64,000 bases of DNA from Zopfochytrium polystomum (GCA_025765615.1 JAIVFJ010000052.1:62001-126000), one strand, 5' to 3'; counted from the first letter of the stretch, positions 18,822 through 31,655 are shown. Notes: generated by a model from the letters alone, not told the origin. Program-made: numbers and translations.

Positions 18822-20615
18822 ACGAACCTGAGGAACACTTGGCTTTCACAGACCACAGGATGCTCACTTTTGAGCTTCGAACACACTTGACCATGAAACC
18901 ACCCTTTGAGAGACTGAATGTGCGCAGGCTGATGCTGAGGCAAGTCCAGTATGAGAAGAAACTTGCAGAGACCAGGAAGCCCTTGAGACAAGAGATTCAC
19001 TCAGCATGGAAGACTGTGAATGCTGCTGCTGTAGCTCAGGAGGAGTGGTCTTTTGAGCGCAGACGTGCCTGTGCAGATTCTGTATCCCAGTTGGTGGTGA
19101 AGTGGCTTGTTGACACTGGCGTCCAAGTGGCTGGGAAGACTAAGTTTAGTGGTGGTGCCGGTGGCCCTGATGTCGAGGAGAAGCATTTGGAGGAGCTGAA
19201 GCGCCGGCGGGACCTGTCCCGCATGGAGGCTGAAGCCCACCCTGATGATGATCCTGTCGGGCAGAAGGACGCCTGGGCAAAGTTCCGGCAGTGGAACCGG
19301 CTGACAAAGGTGGCCATCAAACGCTACAGGAAGAGGGTGTACTCTGCTGTGCAGGATCTAGCTGTCAAGGACTTTGCTGCTGAAGCTAAGAGAATCAAGT
19401 GTCAGAAATCCAGAGTGGAGCGCACCCACTGTGCCCTTGACCCTCAGAAACTTCCAGACTATGCTGATCACTTTAGGGGAACCATTGGGCATGAGCCAAC
19501 TGGTACTGATGCCGTCAACCAGGATGTCTTAGCTGCCTCCAGTGCTGAACGCCCCATGGTGTCTCTGAAACTTTCTGAAGTTGCCTGGATCAAGAAGAAT
19601 GCCGTGGAAGAGGCCTGCAAGATTGCACCCCAGGGCAAAGCCCCAGGGGAGGACGCCCTGTTTGGCAAACTGGTGTGCATTGCCCCACATGTGGTGGCTC
19701 CTGTGTTGCAGAGATTCTTCCAGTTGATGGCAGCCCTACAGGTGGTTCCCACACTCTGGGGGATCGCGAATGTTGCCCTGGTGTACAAGAACAAGGGGGT
19801 GAACACTGATGTGGCAAACTACAGGCCAATCTCTCTGTGCTCAAGGTTGAGGCTGGTGTATGAGCGGGTGTTGGCCCCGCAGGTGGAAAGAGTGGTTGAA
19901 GGAATGATCCACCCCTCACAGGCTGGTTTCAGGCGCCACAGGTCCACCATGGACCAGGCATTCACTCTGCATGAGCTCAGCAACAGTACCCTGATCTGAC
20001 TGTGGTGTACTTGGACATCAAGGCTGCCTATGATTGCACAAACAGGAACTATGTGTGGGAATCCATCTGGAATGCCAAGAATGACAAGAGTCCTGAGTTT
20101 ACCAGGAACCAGTTGCTGCCGATTCTCAGATCCTTGTTTGACTTTAATGCATGCCAGCTTCTGGTCATGGGCCAAAAGTCTGATCAGATTCCAGTGACGC
20201 GGGGATTTCTACAGGGAACTGTGTTGTCCCCGATGCTGTTCAATGTTGCCATCAACTCGCTGCCTGAGGCGCTCTCCAGGGTGCCCCACAGCCAGTTGCA
20301 ATGTGGTGCACTGAAGATCAACTCTCTGCTGTTTGCTGATGACTCTGCAGTGTTTGCACGGAACAAGGCTGTCCTTCAGAATATGCTTGATGAAGTCCAC
20401 AACTGGTCACAGAGGCGGGGCATGACCTTTGCACCACAGAAATGTGTTGTTGTTTCCAAGACACGAAACTGGAGATTGCAGATGAATGGGGTGGTGCTCT
20501 CCCAGGAGAAGACGACACTGCAGTTGGGACTTGTGCGTGATTGCAACGGAATCGACTTTGAGACGTCTCTGCAGATGAGGGTGAAGAAGACTGAGAAGAT
20601 GCTTCAGTTTCTCAA
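18822..20615 (+). pseudogene. LINE copy C, truncated at both ends and frameshifted
   Basis: The first readable codons (EEHLAFTDHRMLTF) correspond to the end of the endonuclease of copy B, so the 5' end was lost during insertion. Reading continues through the linker and into the reverse transcriptase. One base is missing near 19980-19984, which ends the first frame at 19999; the second frame restarts with VVYLDIKAAYDCTN and keeps the catalytic FADD. Similarity stops at about 20615 (KTEKMLQFL) and unrelated sequence follows. The protein is clearly related to but distinct from copy B. It cannot encode a working polyprotein. Confidence 0.9.
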
Positions 20616-20871
20616 ACCCTCTCCTACCTCGCTGACATGCTTCTCTTCTCGCCCATCTCGCTTGGTTAAACGTCAACGAAACTCTTATTAATAAAAAAAT
20701 GAGCGGAAAATATACAGGAAAAATCGCTCGTCGCTTAGTAGGGCAGTGCTATGGGAAAAAAGTTGGTGAGGCAGGTAGTGGGTAGTGGGTAGTGGGGGTG
20801 CCACAATGCGCGGTCCGAAGAAAACAAGGAGCCACTTGCACCACTTGCAGGGCCAGGAATGCCCTTCCCTA

Positions 20872-23800
20872 TCACTCGCCCTCGCCATCGCTCTCGCCAA
20901 AAAAGTCTGCGCGCGTGATCGGTTCCGCGCAGCGCATCCGCCGCCGCGCGTCGTCCATGTTGAGCGCAAACGAAGTCACGGACAGCTGCGCTTGGAACGG
21001 CCCCGACCACGCCGCCGCCGCCGATGCCGCCGCCACCCCTGCACCCGCCACGCCGAGGGTGCCGCCGCCTCCCAGAGCCTGGCCCGCTGCCGCCGCCGTC
21101 CCTCTCGTTGAACCCGCACCTACTCTTGCTCCCCAGCCACCGCTGCCACCGCCGCCTCCTGCCGCTGTCGTTGATGGCCACGCTCCCGAATGAGCCGGCG
21201 CCGGCACGGCAGACGCGCCACGCCTGCCGGCGGCGGCGGCGGCGGCGCCACCTCCACCTGCAGACTCTGCAGCCGCGTCCGTCGACGCTCTTGCGCCGCC
21301 CTCCTTTGCGGCGGAGGTGGCTGCAGCGTGGGCAACCGCCAGTGACTCGAGCACAGACACGGGCTGGTATGTGAGCGTCGGGTACGGGATCGATATGGTG
21401 TCGACCTCCAGATTGTCAGGTTTACTGTGAAATGGTGGGAGGGTCGGGGGAAGGACTCGGTTGTTAGCATCAAGAAAGCGCAGCCCGAACAAACGGACAA
21501 TCTCCCCCCCGGACAACGGGAGGGACGGCCAAGACGCACATACAAAACAGGAAGAACCATACACACACTCTCTCTCTCTCTCAAAAGCACACACGCTACT
21601 CACTCCTCATCGGGAGCCGGCGGCTGCAAGTCGCGGCTCTCCAGCCACTGCGGATTCAAAATCTTTTTCGCTCGCGGAACCATCGCCACCACGGCCGGCT
21701 TGCCGAAACCGCCGCCGCCGAAGACGGCCCCTCCTCCTTCGTCCCCGCCCGCGTTACTGTACCCATCTTTGTAGCTGCCGTTGCGGCTCGTGGTTGTGTT
21801 GCTGCTATCCACCGGTATCAGATTCTGGAAGAGTCGCGCGCGAGGGTGCACGTTCGTGGCCTTTGAGAAGGAGTGTCAGTTCATTGCCTTTGTTCGTTTG
21901 TTTTTGTTTGATACCCGCACACACACACACACTACACCCATACACATCCATACACACCTGAGCAGTCACTTGGGACCTTTTGGGGGATAAGGTGATGCAT
22001 GGTTTGATTTTATCCAAGGGAGTAAAGAGTTTGGATCGAGTTAGATACTTTCAAATTCAAAAGAGCCCCAGAACAAATAAATTAAACAAAAAAAAAAAAA
22101 AAAAAAAAAAAAAGCTCCACTACTACCTCGCCTTCATCGCAGCTCCGCCGCCAGCCCGCCAAACCGCATCAGCAGCGCGCGCCGCATCGCGCACCGTCGC
22201 CGCCTCCTGCATCTGCAGCTGCACCAGCGCGCGCCGCAGCCGCTCCGACGAGTGCACGACGGGCCGATCCAACCGCTCCGCCGCGGGGGCGGCCGGGTCG
22301 TCCTCGGGCCCGCGCTCGGACCCGGCGCTGCTTCCTTCGCCGCCGCCACCCTCTCCTTCGGCGCCGCCGTGCCCCACCGCCGACGACGTTGCCGCTGCCG
22401 TCGCCGCCCCCGCGGGACCAGGCGGCACGCGCATCAGCCGGCGGTTGATCTCCGGCGAGAGCTGGAGCCGCGCGCGGACCCGCGGGTCGACCACCATTGC
22501 GGCGGCGGCCGCAGCTGCGTCCGCAAGTATCGGTCGCGGCCGCGTCGAGTGCGAGCTCGGTTGCGAGACATCGGTGGGAAGTGGTGCTGGCGGGGCAGCG
22601 GTTGATTTCGTTTGCGGCGGGGACAGGCTGGGAGCAACGGTCGCTGAAGACGAGGGTGGCGGCGGCGGCGGCGGCGGCAGGGGTTGTCCTGCAGCCGCTG
22701 CTGATGCTGCTGTTGTTGTTGTAGTTGCTGGTAAGAAACTGGCGAACGCTGCAGAGTGCGCTGAAACCTTCCCTGCCGGGCGCAGCCGCGACGACGAGTT
22801 ACGGGTGAGCGCGGCCGCCGCAGCGGCCGCCGCTGCCGCTCTCATTCCATGCAGAGGGTGGGCGTCGTGCAAGACCGCCGCCCCCACCGCCGCCCCCGCC
22901 GTCGGTGCCGCCTTCTCTGCAGGGCGAGCAGCAGCTCCGGCCGCGACCGGGCCGCCCGACCGCCTAGCCAGGGTCGGGATCTGCGACCGCCGGTCTCCGC
23001 GGCCGACACCGGTGTCCGCCGCCGCGGAAGGGACTTTTGGCCGGCCCAGTCGTCCTCGCGAGTCCCCCGACGCCGCCATAGCCGCCGCTGCCGGTTTCGA
23101 GTTGCGTGTGTCTACCTTCCCTGCGCGCGGCCCGCCATCCCCGCCGGCGGCGGGTCCGCGACCGCCAAGACTCCTCCCCAGCGCCGCCGGCGGCAGCGCC
23201 GCAGCGTCGTGGAACGCGTCGCCCGCGCTTGCAAGGTCGACCAGCGGGCGCACGACGAAGCGCGGCCGCGCCGCCGCCACCGGGACCGGGTCCGCCCGCG
23301 ACGCGGGCTGCGGCGGTGGCGGCGGCGGCGAACGCTGTGGCGGCCGACCCGCAAGCTCCGCGAATATTGGCGCTGCCGTGCCTGCCCGCGAGGCTGCGGT
23401 GCTGGCAGTTTTTCGGGAGGACGTGGCGCGGGAGGTCAGCGCGCCGTCCTGGGTGATGAAGGAAGAGAGTGCGGCGGGGACGCTCTTTTTGCCGTTTACG
23501 GTGGCTGGCGGCGGGTTGGGGGTGAGGGTCGGAAGGGTAGGAAGAGGTGATGGTGCGGGAGACGCGGGATGGTGCGTTGGTGGGTCAAATCGTAAACGTG
23601 GGGATCGCACGGTAGCGCTATGTGCGCGGACGGCCTTACCTTTCTTTTCACTCTGCCTCGACCTTGCTCCCGCAGCGAACGAAACGAGCGGACGCTTTTG
23701 GTGCTGCTGCTGCTGCCGCAATCTAGCTCCACCCGCTGCGTGGCCCAGCAGCGGCTGGGTCGATGCGGGTCCGCCGCCGCTGCTAACCTGGACGCCGCCG

Positions 23801-24259
23801 CCAACCCCGCTGGCCCCGCCGCCACCGCCACCGCCGTCGCTCGCCAGAAATGTCGTGCGCCAGCCGGGATCGGGGTGAGCGGTCGGCCCCGGCGGCGGCG
23901 CCTGGCGCTGTTCCACGGACGACAGGTCAAACGAAGAATCCGGCGATGCCAACGACGACGAGGACGGCCTCGGCGCTGCAGCGCCGTCGGCGGCGGCGGC
24001 GGGGGCGGTGTCGATGTCGTTCGCGCGTTGCTGAAGCCTGCCGTCGTCGCCTACGAGGTCATCGCTGCCGCGAAGCGAGTGCGCGATGCTGCCGCTGCTG
24101 AGAGATGCAAAGCCTTGCGGCGGCGATACCGCCGCCAGTGCGGTTGGCGCGGATGGTGCGGATTGAGCTGCTGCTGCGGCGGCGGCGACGGATTCAAGAC
24201 TGGGACCGCCCCGTCGCACAATACGAGGATACCGGTTCCAACGCTCCAAGTCCACCGCG

Positions 24260-24291
<32 letters not shown>

Positions 24292-24369
24292 ATCATCGTC
24301 GTCGGGGTCCGCAAGATCGACATCCTCCAGATCGGTTGGCCACTGTGACGGCGCTGCAGCTAGCCTCAT
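20872..24369 (-). CDS. Large low-complexity protein, unknown
   Basis: Four exons, 24369-22127, 21976-21958, 21860-21604 and 21424-20872, join in phase to 1023 residues. The ATG at 24369 (MRLAAAPSQWPTDLEDV) is the first in frame. A 15-residue Asp run follows at about residue 23, then AVDLERWNRYPRIVRRGG. The middle is Ala-, Pro- and Ser-rich. Better conserved-looking parts are a helical LRRALVQLQMQEAATVRDAARAA-type segment near the end of exon 1 and, across the microexon, RARLFQNLIPVDSS, RAKKILNPQWLESRDL and NLEVDTISIPYPTLTYQ. The C-terminus is acidic (FFGESDGEGE). There is no signal peptide or membrane span. I do not recognise it; a nuclear scaffold is a guess. Intron 1 carries a 26-base poly(A) tract. 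Confidence 0.6.
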
Positions 24370-25127
24370 GGTCCTCGCTCGCTGGGGAGCCGCCCGGTGG
24401 AGTGTGATCCGCTGTCCGCTAAGGTTCCTCCTTTTCAACGAAGCTTGGGGGTGTGGTGTGGCGGGGTACTCCCTGATTGCACGCCGCTCTCAATCCTTTC
24501 TAAACCAACTGACTGGCTGCTCGACGCGCTCCCTTGTGGCGGATAGATTTCGCCGGCTTTGCTGGCTCGCTCACCGGCGGGGCTGCTGCTGCTTGCCGCG
24601 TGCTGCTTGTTTCTTGCAATTGCAATCGCGGGGGCGGAGCTTCTCGGCGGGAGCAGGCGCGGGGTAAGCGACCGGGGGGAGTAAGCGAGGCGGGGTAAGC
24701 GGCGGGGGTGGGGGCGCGGGGGCCGGTCTGACACGCGCGATTGGGGAGAAGGCGGGCGGGCGGAGTTGGAAAAAAGGTAATGATATCCGCTGAATTCGAT
24801 CGCCACACAGCGATCGAATGTTCTTCGATGGCCCCCAAACCGAATGCGCGACTAACAATCCATCACACTACTACCTCAACACCACAAACCGCTGCACTCG
24901 AAGCGGCAGCAGAAAGTATTTCAAATCAAACAATCTCTAGTTTATGCCGAATGGATGGCCGCTAAGCGTCTTTATTTCTTCTTACTCTATCCCTATCCGG
25001 AATCCTCGGACGAGTGAACGCGTTCGAGAAAATAGTTGTGGCGTGTCTGTGTCAGTAGTGCCCCACCCATTACTTTCGTTCCGCCTCCTCTCTACGTGCT
25101 CCTCTCACTCTACACAGTCCAACGACC
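24370..25127. other. Intergenic or promoter region
   Basis: GC-rich to 24770, then mixed. No gene recognised. It lies between the start of the 1023-residue gene and the stop of the CRAL-TRIO gene. Confidence 0.5.
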
Positions 25128-27706
25128 TCAGTCTCTCTGGCCGCTATCGCTGCCCACACCGGCGCTTCCATTGATTGCGGATATCTCGGCACCCTCCTGT
25201 TTTCCGGTACCGTCAGATTCTACCATCATTGCTTCAACATCATCGGAAGACTCGGTCGTGGTGATAGTCGAAAACGTCGCTCCGCGCTCCGAAAGGGCCG
25301 CAGCACCCGAGTGTGTCGCCGCGCCGGTTGCCGCACCCGGCGCGAACCGGACAGCTGCCCCAGCCAGGGACCTCCCGCCGCCGATGCCACCGCCGCCAGA
25401 ACTCACCGCGCCGGATGGACCCCGCCGCTGGATCAGTTCGTCAAACATGTCCTCGACGCTGCCCGACGCCGCCCACAGCACCTCCACCGTCACCGCGCCA
25501 GAGCTGCTCGGCGGGGGTTGCTGCGCGCCGCCGCGGACGCCGCTGCTCCCTTGGCTGTCGCGCGTCGCAGCCGCGTCGCTCGCCGCGGCTCCCCGTTCCG
25601 AGTGGTGGCTCGTCCGCCCCGTGCCGTCCGCCGCAGCCCCACCGACGCCTGTCGCCGCCGCCGCTGCGCCGCCGCTCCCTCCGGCCACGGGCGTCGACCA
25701 TCCAAATGCCATGCGAAACGACGCAGAACGCAGGCGCGACACGAGCGAGGCGTTTTTTGGAGGCGCAGCCCCGGCCGGGGCCACCGCCCCTCCCGCCGCT
25801 CCTGCCGTCGCCGCCGTGCCGTCGGTGTCTGGCGCACGGGCCGGCTCCTCCCCGCCCACCGCGGTACCTCTGCTGCTTCCGCCGCCGGTTGGAAGCGGTA
25901 CTTGCTCGATCTGTTGGTGCTGCTGCGACGGCGGTGCCGGCGGTGGCTGCTCGTACTCGTCCTTGCCGGTGCCGCCGTACCGCTCAAAGAGGTGCTCCCG
26001 GTCGATGATTGCCATCAGGCAGACTGGAGTGTCGCGCAGCTCAATCTGCCGGAGGGAATATTAAAAGGGACGACGGGAGACGGCTGAGTGTGGGTTTCTT
26101 CGGGGATGCCTACGCACGAGCGTCTCCATAAAGAAAACCCTCTACCCCTCACACGCGGCACCCCGGTCACCTTTCCCCTCCCCCTCTCCCCCTCCCTCCT
26201 TTCTAGCCACCTTTTGCAACGTGGATGCATCCAAACACCCCTTGACCATCTTCCAGGCCATCCAAAAGAGCGTGTTCGTCGGAAAGATGATCATACGCGC
26301 CAGCCGGTCGGGGGTAGTGCTTTTGAAGCATGGAGGCTACGGCTTTGAACGTGGACGTGTCGATTTGGGCGTTGGTCGAGTCGTAGCGGTCGAGAACGAC
26401 GACGAGCTTATCTGTTAGAACTCTGTTTTGTTTAGTTGTTGGTTGTTTTTCCGTGGAGGTAGAAGACGGAGTGGGGTAGAAGAAGTTAGATTGTACAAAG
26501 ATATAATAGAAACAAACAAAAATACTGGTCAATCCCTACCCTTCAGACCGTGCCTTCTCCATGAGGTACGCGGCGTACCTAACCTCCCTCTCTCTCTCGA
26601 CAGGCTCTCTCGGGCACACGTGCCTCCGGTTCGCCAGCACGAGAATCGGATGGCCCTCCCTCGTTCTCCCGAAAAACTGCGCCTTGCCCGTCCCCTCCGC
26701 GGCGGAAAAGTCCTCCTCCAGAATGTAATCGATCCCGTTCGCCTTCCGCCACGCCAGCGTCTCGGCCAGTGCCGTCGCCGCCCGCCCCATGTTGAATCGG
26801 TGCGCCGTCAGGAACTTCGCGATTTCAACGTCGTTCAGGGCGTCGATGTTGTCGTATTTGTGGGTTTGGCGGGAGGTGAGGATGAAGTTCTGGGGGAAGG
26901 GTTGTTCCGCGTTGGAATTGTTGCGTTATCAAAGAGTGTAACGATTTGAAGTGAGAAAGGGAGAACCGGGATCACGTTAGCAAGTAGAGAGGAGCAGGCG
27001 GTGATAAAGACAGTGTTAGATAGAGCACATTATGAGAGAGTGTGGATTTAGAACATTTAGGAAAGGTGTCGTTTGCGTGGTAAAGGGTCAGCTTTTGCGG
27101 TCGAGATTTCCCTCAAGAGCTCCTTTGGCCCTGCCGTCGACCAACGTTTTTGCGCAATCGAGCCCTTCCAGCGTTGTTTCAGTCGGTCTGGTCTTGCCAC
27201 CTCACCGTTCCCATTTTTTCTTGCGCACCGAACGCAAACGCCATAGCCCTCCAGAACCAAAACACTGTCATAGCCCGGATTTCTCTCTCCCTCGTTACCA
27301 GTACCGATCCCGGGTCCCAACAACGCACCTGGCACAGATCCAGCATATTTTTCTCTCGCCGCTCGTCCAGGAACATCTTTGACCCGCCAACGCCGCCGCC
27401 GCCGCCGTTCGCCAGGCTCGCGAGGCTCGCAGACAGCGACAGCACGGAGCCGCTGACGGCGGGGGACACGCGGTTGATGCTGCTGCTGCTGACGCCGCTG
27501 CCACCGCCACCGCCACCGCTGAGGACGGCTGTGTTGGTGGCTGCGGCGGCTGCGGCTGCGGTGGCGGGGCGGTGGGGCGGGAGGGGCGGGAGGGGCGGGA
27601 GGTGGGGCGCGGACGGCGAGGATGACGGCTTTGTGGGAGATGCCGCTGCCGCCGCCGCCGCCGCCGGAGCCGGGGCCGCCGTCATCGCCGCTGCGGGGGA
27701 AGCCAT
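25128..27706 (-). CDS. CRAL-TRIO (Sec14-like) lipid-binding protein, one frame break
   Basis: Exons 27706-27329, 26889-26540, 26422-26211 and 26045-25128. CRAL-TRIO proteins carry phosphatidylinositol or other lipids between membranes. Exon 1 gives an Ala/Pro/Ser-rich head of 126 residues. Exon 2 gives the N-terminal helical part (NDVEIAKFLTAHRFNMGRA, TLAWRKANGIDYIL) and the start of the pocket (GHPILVLANRRHVCP). Exon 3 has KLVVVLDRYDSTNA and LQKHYP, then, in a different frame, RLARMIIFPTNTLFW and KMVKGCLD. Exon 4 begins with the closing IIDREHLFERYGG of the domain, followed by about 270 low-complexity residues. All splice phases agree only if one base is removed from the G run at 26310-26314, so this copy is frameshifted or the run is misread. 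About 618 residues otherwise. Confidence 0.8.
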
Positions 27707-28944
27707 CGTTCTTCTTGTTCTTCTCTTTCTGCTTCTAGGGCTTGATCTTTCTTTTTTTTTTCTTCTTTTTTCTTTTGTTTTTTCTCTTTCCCCCGTCCTC
27801 CTGTCACCCTTGTGGCTTCGCGGGTGGTCGTTGTCGGGGGTTTTCGCGTCTCATTCCCCTTCCACAGAGCAGAAGACACACGACACCGATAGTTACGAAG
27901 CCTTCATTACTCGTAAGCAGGCGTAGCATGTCGATCCTGTTTTGGTTCAAAGAAAGTATCTTGGGGCAGCGGCTCCACACTGGTGCAGGATGCCAGCACC
28001 AGAAGTGAGGTTTCAAATCGATACCGCATTACCGATAAATGTCGTAATTTTGTTGTGATGCACCCATTACGATGAGCGATCTCAGTTAAGTTCTATCCAC
28101 AACTGTGCATCAATTGACGAAAAAACAGTTAAAGTTACGAATTAACCAATTGGAAATCGGCGCGTAGCCCAGAAAAAATGTCGCTTTAATTAGCAGATTC
28201 ACCTTAGCGGAAATGAACAATACTGGTTGAAGAATCTCTTGGGCATTGGTGTTTACATCGGTTCAAATGAGAGTTTATGCATATAGGGAACATGGATTTG
28301 AAATTAGCTTATTTTTGATGTCCCGTACCGCACAAAGGAATATAAATTCGTCGGCATCTTCAAAGATCAAGATGCCCCAAATACGTAGCAAAAGAAGCAA
28401 AAAAATTCCAAAAGAGAAATTTTCCCTGAGAATGAGTTTTCAATCAGTGCTGACTGATAACTTCTTGTAAAGCAAGGGACTTCCAGTTGCGTTCGCACAA
28501 AGGCAGCGAACAAGTTTCCAAAATTTTCAAGAATGTCCATTCTTTCGCTTCATCAACGAGCAAAAATGCCTTCATTGCGCAGAAAAAGGGAAGGAACTGA
28601 CAAAAGGGCCTTGTCAAGCTGGCCAACAGAGTGAATTGAGCTTGTGCTTCGGTGATCACCAATCAGTTCAACCACTGAGCAAAGACAACATCTTTAATTA
28701 ATCAACAGTATATTTGTCTTCTTCAGTTGAATTTCATAATTTGCCTGTGTGTTCAACCTGCCTCCCTTTTTTTTTCAATGCCTTGAAAACACAAAAGTGC
28801 CCAAAAAGACGTAATATTCCTAACCTTTGTAATTTTTCATCCCCTGTGAACAGGCCCCCAATCAATCCTCTTCCAAAATTGTGAATGATCTGTGATTGTT
28901 GGTGATTGGGCCAGGCGTGTCAAAAGGGCACCAAGAGACTTTGC
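27707..28944. other. Intergenic region
   Basis: T-rich stretch at about 27745-27790 just upstream of the CRAL-TRIO start, then mid-GC DNA with many stops in all frames. Nothing recognised. Confidence 0.5.
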
Positions 28945-29360
28945 AAAAGCGTGGAACCAGAAAGCTTGTTTAGAGTGTGAGCCCTTTTCTTGTTAAGAGC
29001 AAAGCGCCCTTTGTTGCCAAAGTAGATGGAGAGTCAGTGCTCGCAGACAGATTGGTCTTGTTTAGAGTGCAGAACACCTGTCTTGTAAGAGCGGAGCGCC
29101 CTTTACAAACAAGGTATCGACCCAAGGTAGAGCTTGAAGAGCTTCACAGATCAAGGTAGAAGGTATGGGATCTCAGGTAACAGTAATGGTTTTTATTTGT
29201 TGTACTCGAGGGTAGAGAGAGAGCAGGCAGATGTGATCAGCATATGGGATGATGCTGGGGCCCCCTTTATACCGCAGGTGATCTCAGGGATCAGACTTTG
29301 GTGACAGCCTTTTAGCTCTGAGAGATAGAGTTTAGACTTTGAGGGGTCAGGAGGCAGGCA
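28945..29360 (+). repeat. Dispersed repeat R1, copy 1
   Basis: About 400 bases recur in reverse orientation at 59425-59835. Shared blocks include CTTGTTTAGAGTGTGAGCCC, AAAGTAGATGGAGAGT, GAGCAGGCAGATGTGATCAG and AGCCTTTTAGCTCTGAGAGA. No coding capacity. It could be a solo LTR or a non-autonomous element; no target duplication was found. Confidence 0.75.
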
Positions 29361-29955
29361 TGACATCATGTTGCATCACACTGATTTGGCCAGAACTTCA
29401 ATGTAGTTGTGTGTGCAAACTCCAACACTCTGGCACCTTGCTATTAAAAGGGGACAGCTGAGCAACCCCCCCCGTGAGCAGCAACTGGATGCGCTGTGAA
29501 CAGATTTTCCTGCTACTGGTGAAACTTGCGTCTCACACTGCAAGGCCTCGCAAGGCACCCTTGTCACAGGTGAGGGGGTTGTTCTTGTTCTGTCTTTGGT
29601 CAGCTGTCTCTTCAGTCCAAGCAGAGTATGCACCCTTGATCAAGAGGGTTAAACCACCCACCACTGGGCACACAAGGCCTCCCCTTGCGCTGATTCTGCG
29701 AGACCCGATACAGAGAGAGACTGTTGAGCAAGGGGTTTACACTACTCCACCCCTAGTTGGACAGCGCAAACCACAGAAATGAACCAAAGGGCACTGACCA
29801 ATGCAGTCAAATCCCCAGAACCTGAATTATTGCCACAGTAAGTTTCGGGTGGGAAGAGGAAGACATTCCAAACGGTGGAAAATACCTTCAAGAAAAAGAA
29901 AAACTTCAAAGTTAAAAAGCTCAAAATAATTGAGGATATGGGAGAGAGAGTGTGT

Positions 29956-30032
<77 letters not shown>

Positions 30033-31274
30033 CACAAGCGGGCGGTAATGTCAAAGTCGGCAAATTGTCCAAAGGCGGAAGATCCAATTTTTCTTGTTGG
30101 CGCTTAGCTTGTACTGCGGTGCTGCGCTGTGCGGCACAGCCAACTGGGCATCCTACTCCTCAGATGGACACGAAATTAAAGGGTCTAAGTGATTGTGGCT
30201 CCATAATTTTTTTTTGTGGTGATTCTGTTGAGCAAAAGGTGCAAAAATGAAGAAAAAGACCTGTGATAACTGGGGTTTGAAATGTGACACATTTTAGTGC
30301 TTTGCAATTTGCACCACACATGCAAAAACAAAGGTACACAGCTACTTACTTAGTGACAAAGACTATTTTGGACAGTGGCTCTCTGCTGATGCTGGCTGTT
30401 TGTTCACTAAATTGAGTTTTGACTAAGATGTGGTCTGTTGTTTGGGGGGCATTTTTGAAGAGGCATGGAGCTACTTACTGTTGTTTTTGCAATTACAGCA
30501 TTCTCCAAAGGAGGCCAAATTCACGTAGCACATAGCAAAATTACTTAGCTTCTAAATCCCGCTTTTAGTTTGAATTTTTATTGTAAATCTGTTATTGGAC
30601 CCAGCCTTGTGTGGTGCGCACTGCACAACGTGGGCTTCACAAGAAGAGTCCAATTACGAACTAGAAAAATATGCGTGATTTGTCGTTACAGTAGGGAAGC
30701 TAAGGCGTTTCTGCGGACTTACTAAAAGTCACACGCACAAGGCGCAACGTTGAGAAAATGCATAGCACCAGTGGGGATTCAAACCACTAAAGGATGTGCG
30801 CAAACCAGTGCGCTATTATGTCTGTTCCTCACATAGTTTCCTCACGGAGTCCGGACCTTTGCCAAATAGTACACTTACAACTATGTCCGCTCTGTAGGAT
30901 CGGCAGTTAGGACAGGATTGGATCAAGACAGCTTAACCAAACCAAATGCTTCTTAACTGTAACTGGACCGACGAACGAACGCCTTAACTGTAATGACTAT
31001 GTGTTGCTACTTACTTGGATTTTGTCCTTTGTTGCTGCCTTCGACCTTGTCTGCCACAGTCTTCCCCAATGGGCACTGTTTGCTGCTCTGACTCAACTCT
31101 GCAAAGTCCCTTCCACCTGGCAAAGTCAATTAGCTGACGCAGACTGAGAGGGTTTCGATAGGCGCCATGTGCCTGTCTCCACCATAGACAGACTTCATTA
31201 CCTTCATGGGCCAACAGGAGCCGCACTGGGAGAAGGACAGGCTTCCCTCACCTATCTGCCGCCAAGGCGTTAAC
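29361..31274. other. Gene-free repeat region
   Basis: Contains a (GA)n array of about 70 bases at 29959-30029 and otherwise unrecognised unique-looking DNA. A tRNA-like element is listed separately at 30765. Confidence 0.6.
30765..30830 (-). repeat. tRNA-like sequence, probably a SINE head
   Basis: On the minus strand TAGCGCACTGGTTTGCGCA resembles an A box and D arm, and GGTTTGAATCC resembles a B box. The spacing leaves no room for a normal anticodon arm, so it is not a working tRNA gene. Confidence 0.35.
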
Positions 31275-31655
31275 ATGAATCAAATGAATATTCGGATTTG
31301 AGTTGATTTGATTCGATTTTTCGAATGGTGTGATTTAATGATATATTCCCAATCGAGTCGAACCTCTTTGAAGGAAAATTCCAACGAATCAAATGACATC
31401 ATTCGATTCGATTTTTTCAAATGGGTCAAGCTGAAGATTTAATTAGAGAAATCGTCGAATTCATACGATATTTTCAATCATTCTGGAATTTAGCTTCAAA
31501 TTGAATTCAAATGGAAAAGTTTTCTGGTTGCGTCGTGTCTGAACGAGGCTAAATTAAGCCAAATGATTTGTTGGTATTCTATTCGATTTTTCGAATCAGA
31601 CTCAAATTGTTGCCATTTTCCATTCGATTTTCGATTAGGGTTAAACCCTACTGCC
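31275..31655 (+). repeat. AT-rich dispersed repeat R2, copy 1
   Basis: Built from variants of TTGATTTGATTCGATTTTTC and TTCGAATC. It ends at CGATTAGGGTTAAACCCTA, an inverted pair of telomere-like units. Related copies lie at about 47630-48095 (reverse) and 59890-60035. Confidence 0.65.

Noticed and set aside
21980..23878. A 632-codon plus-strand ORF
   Set aside because: It lies antisense to the first exon and microexon of the 1023-residue gene, consists of Ala/Pro/Arg-rich shadow translation and crosses a poly(A) tract in an intron.
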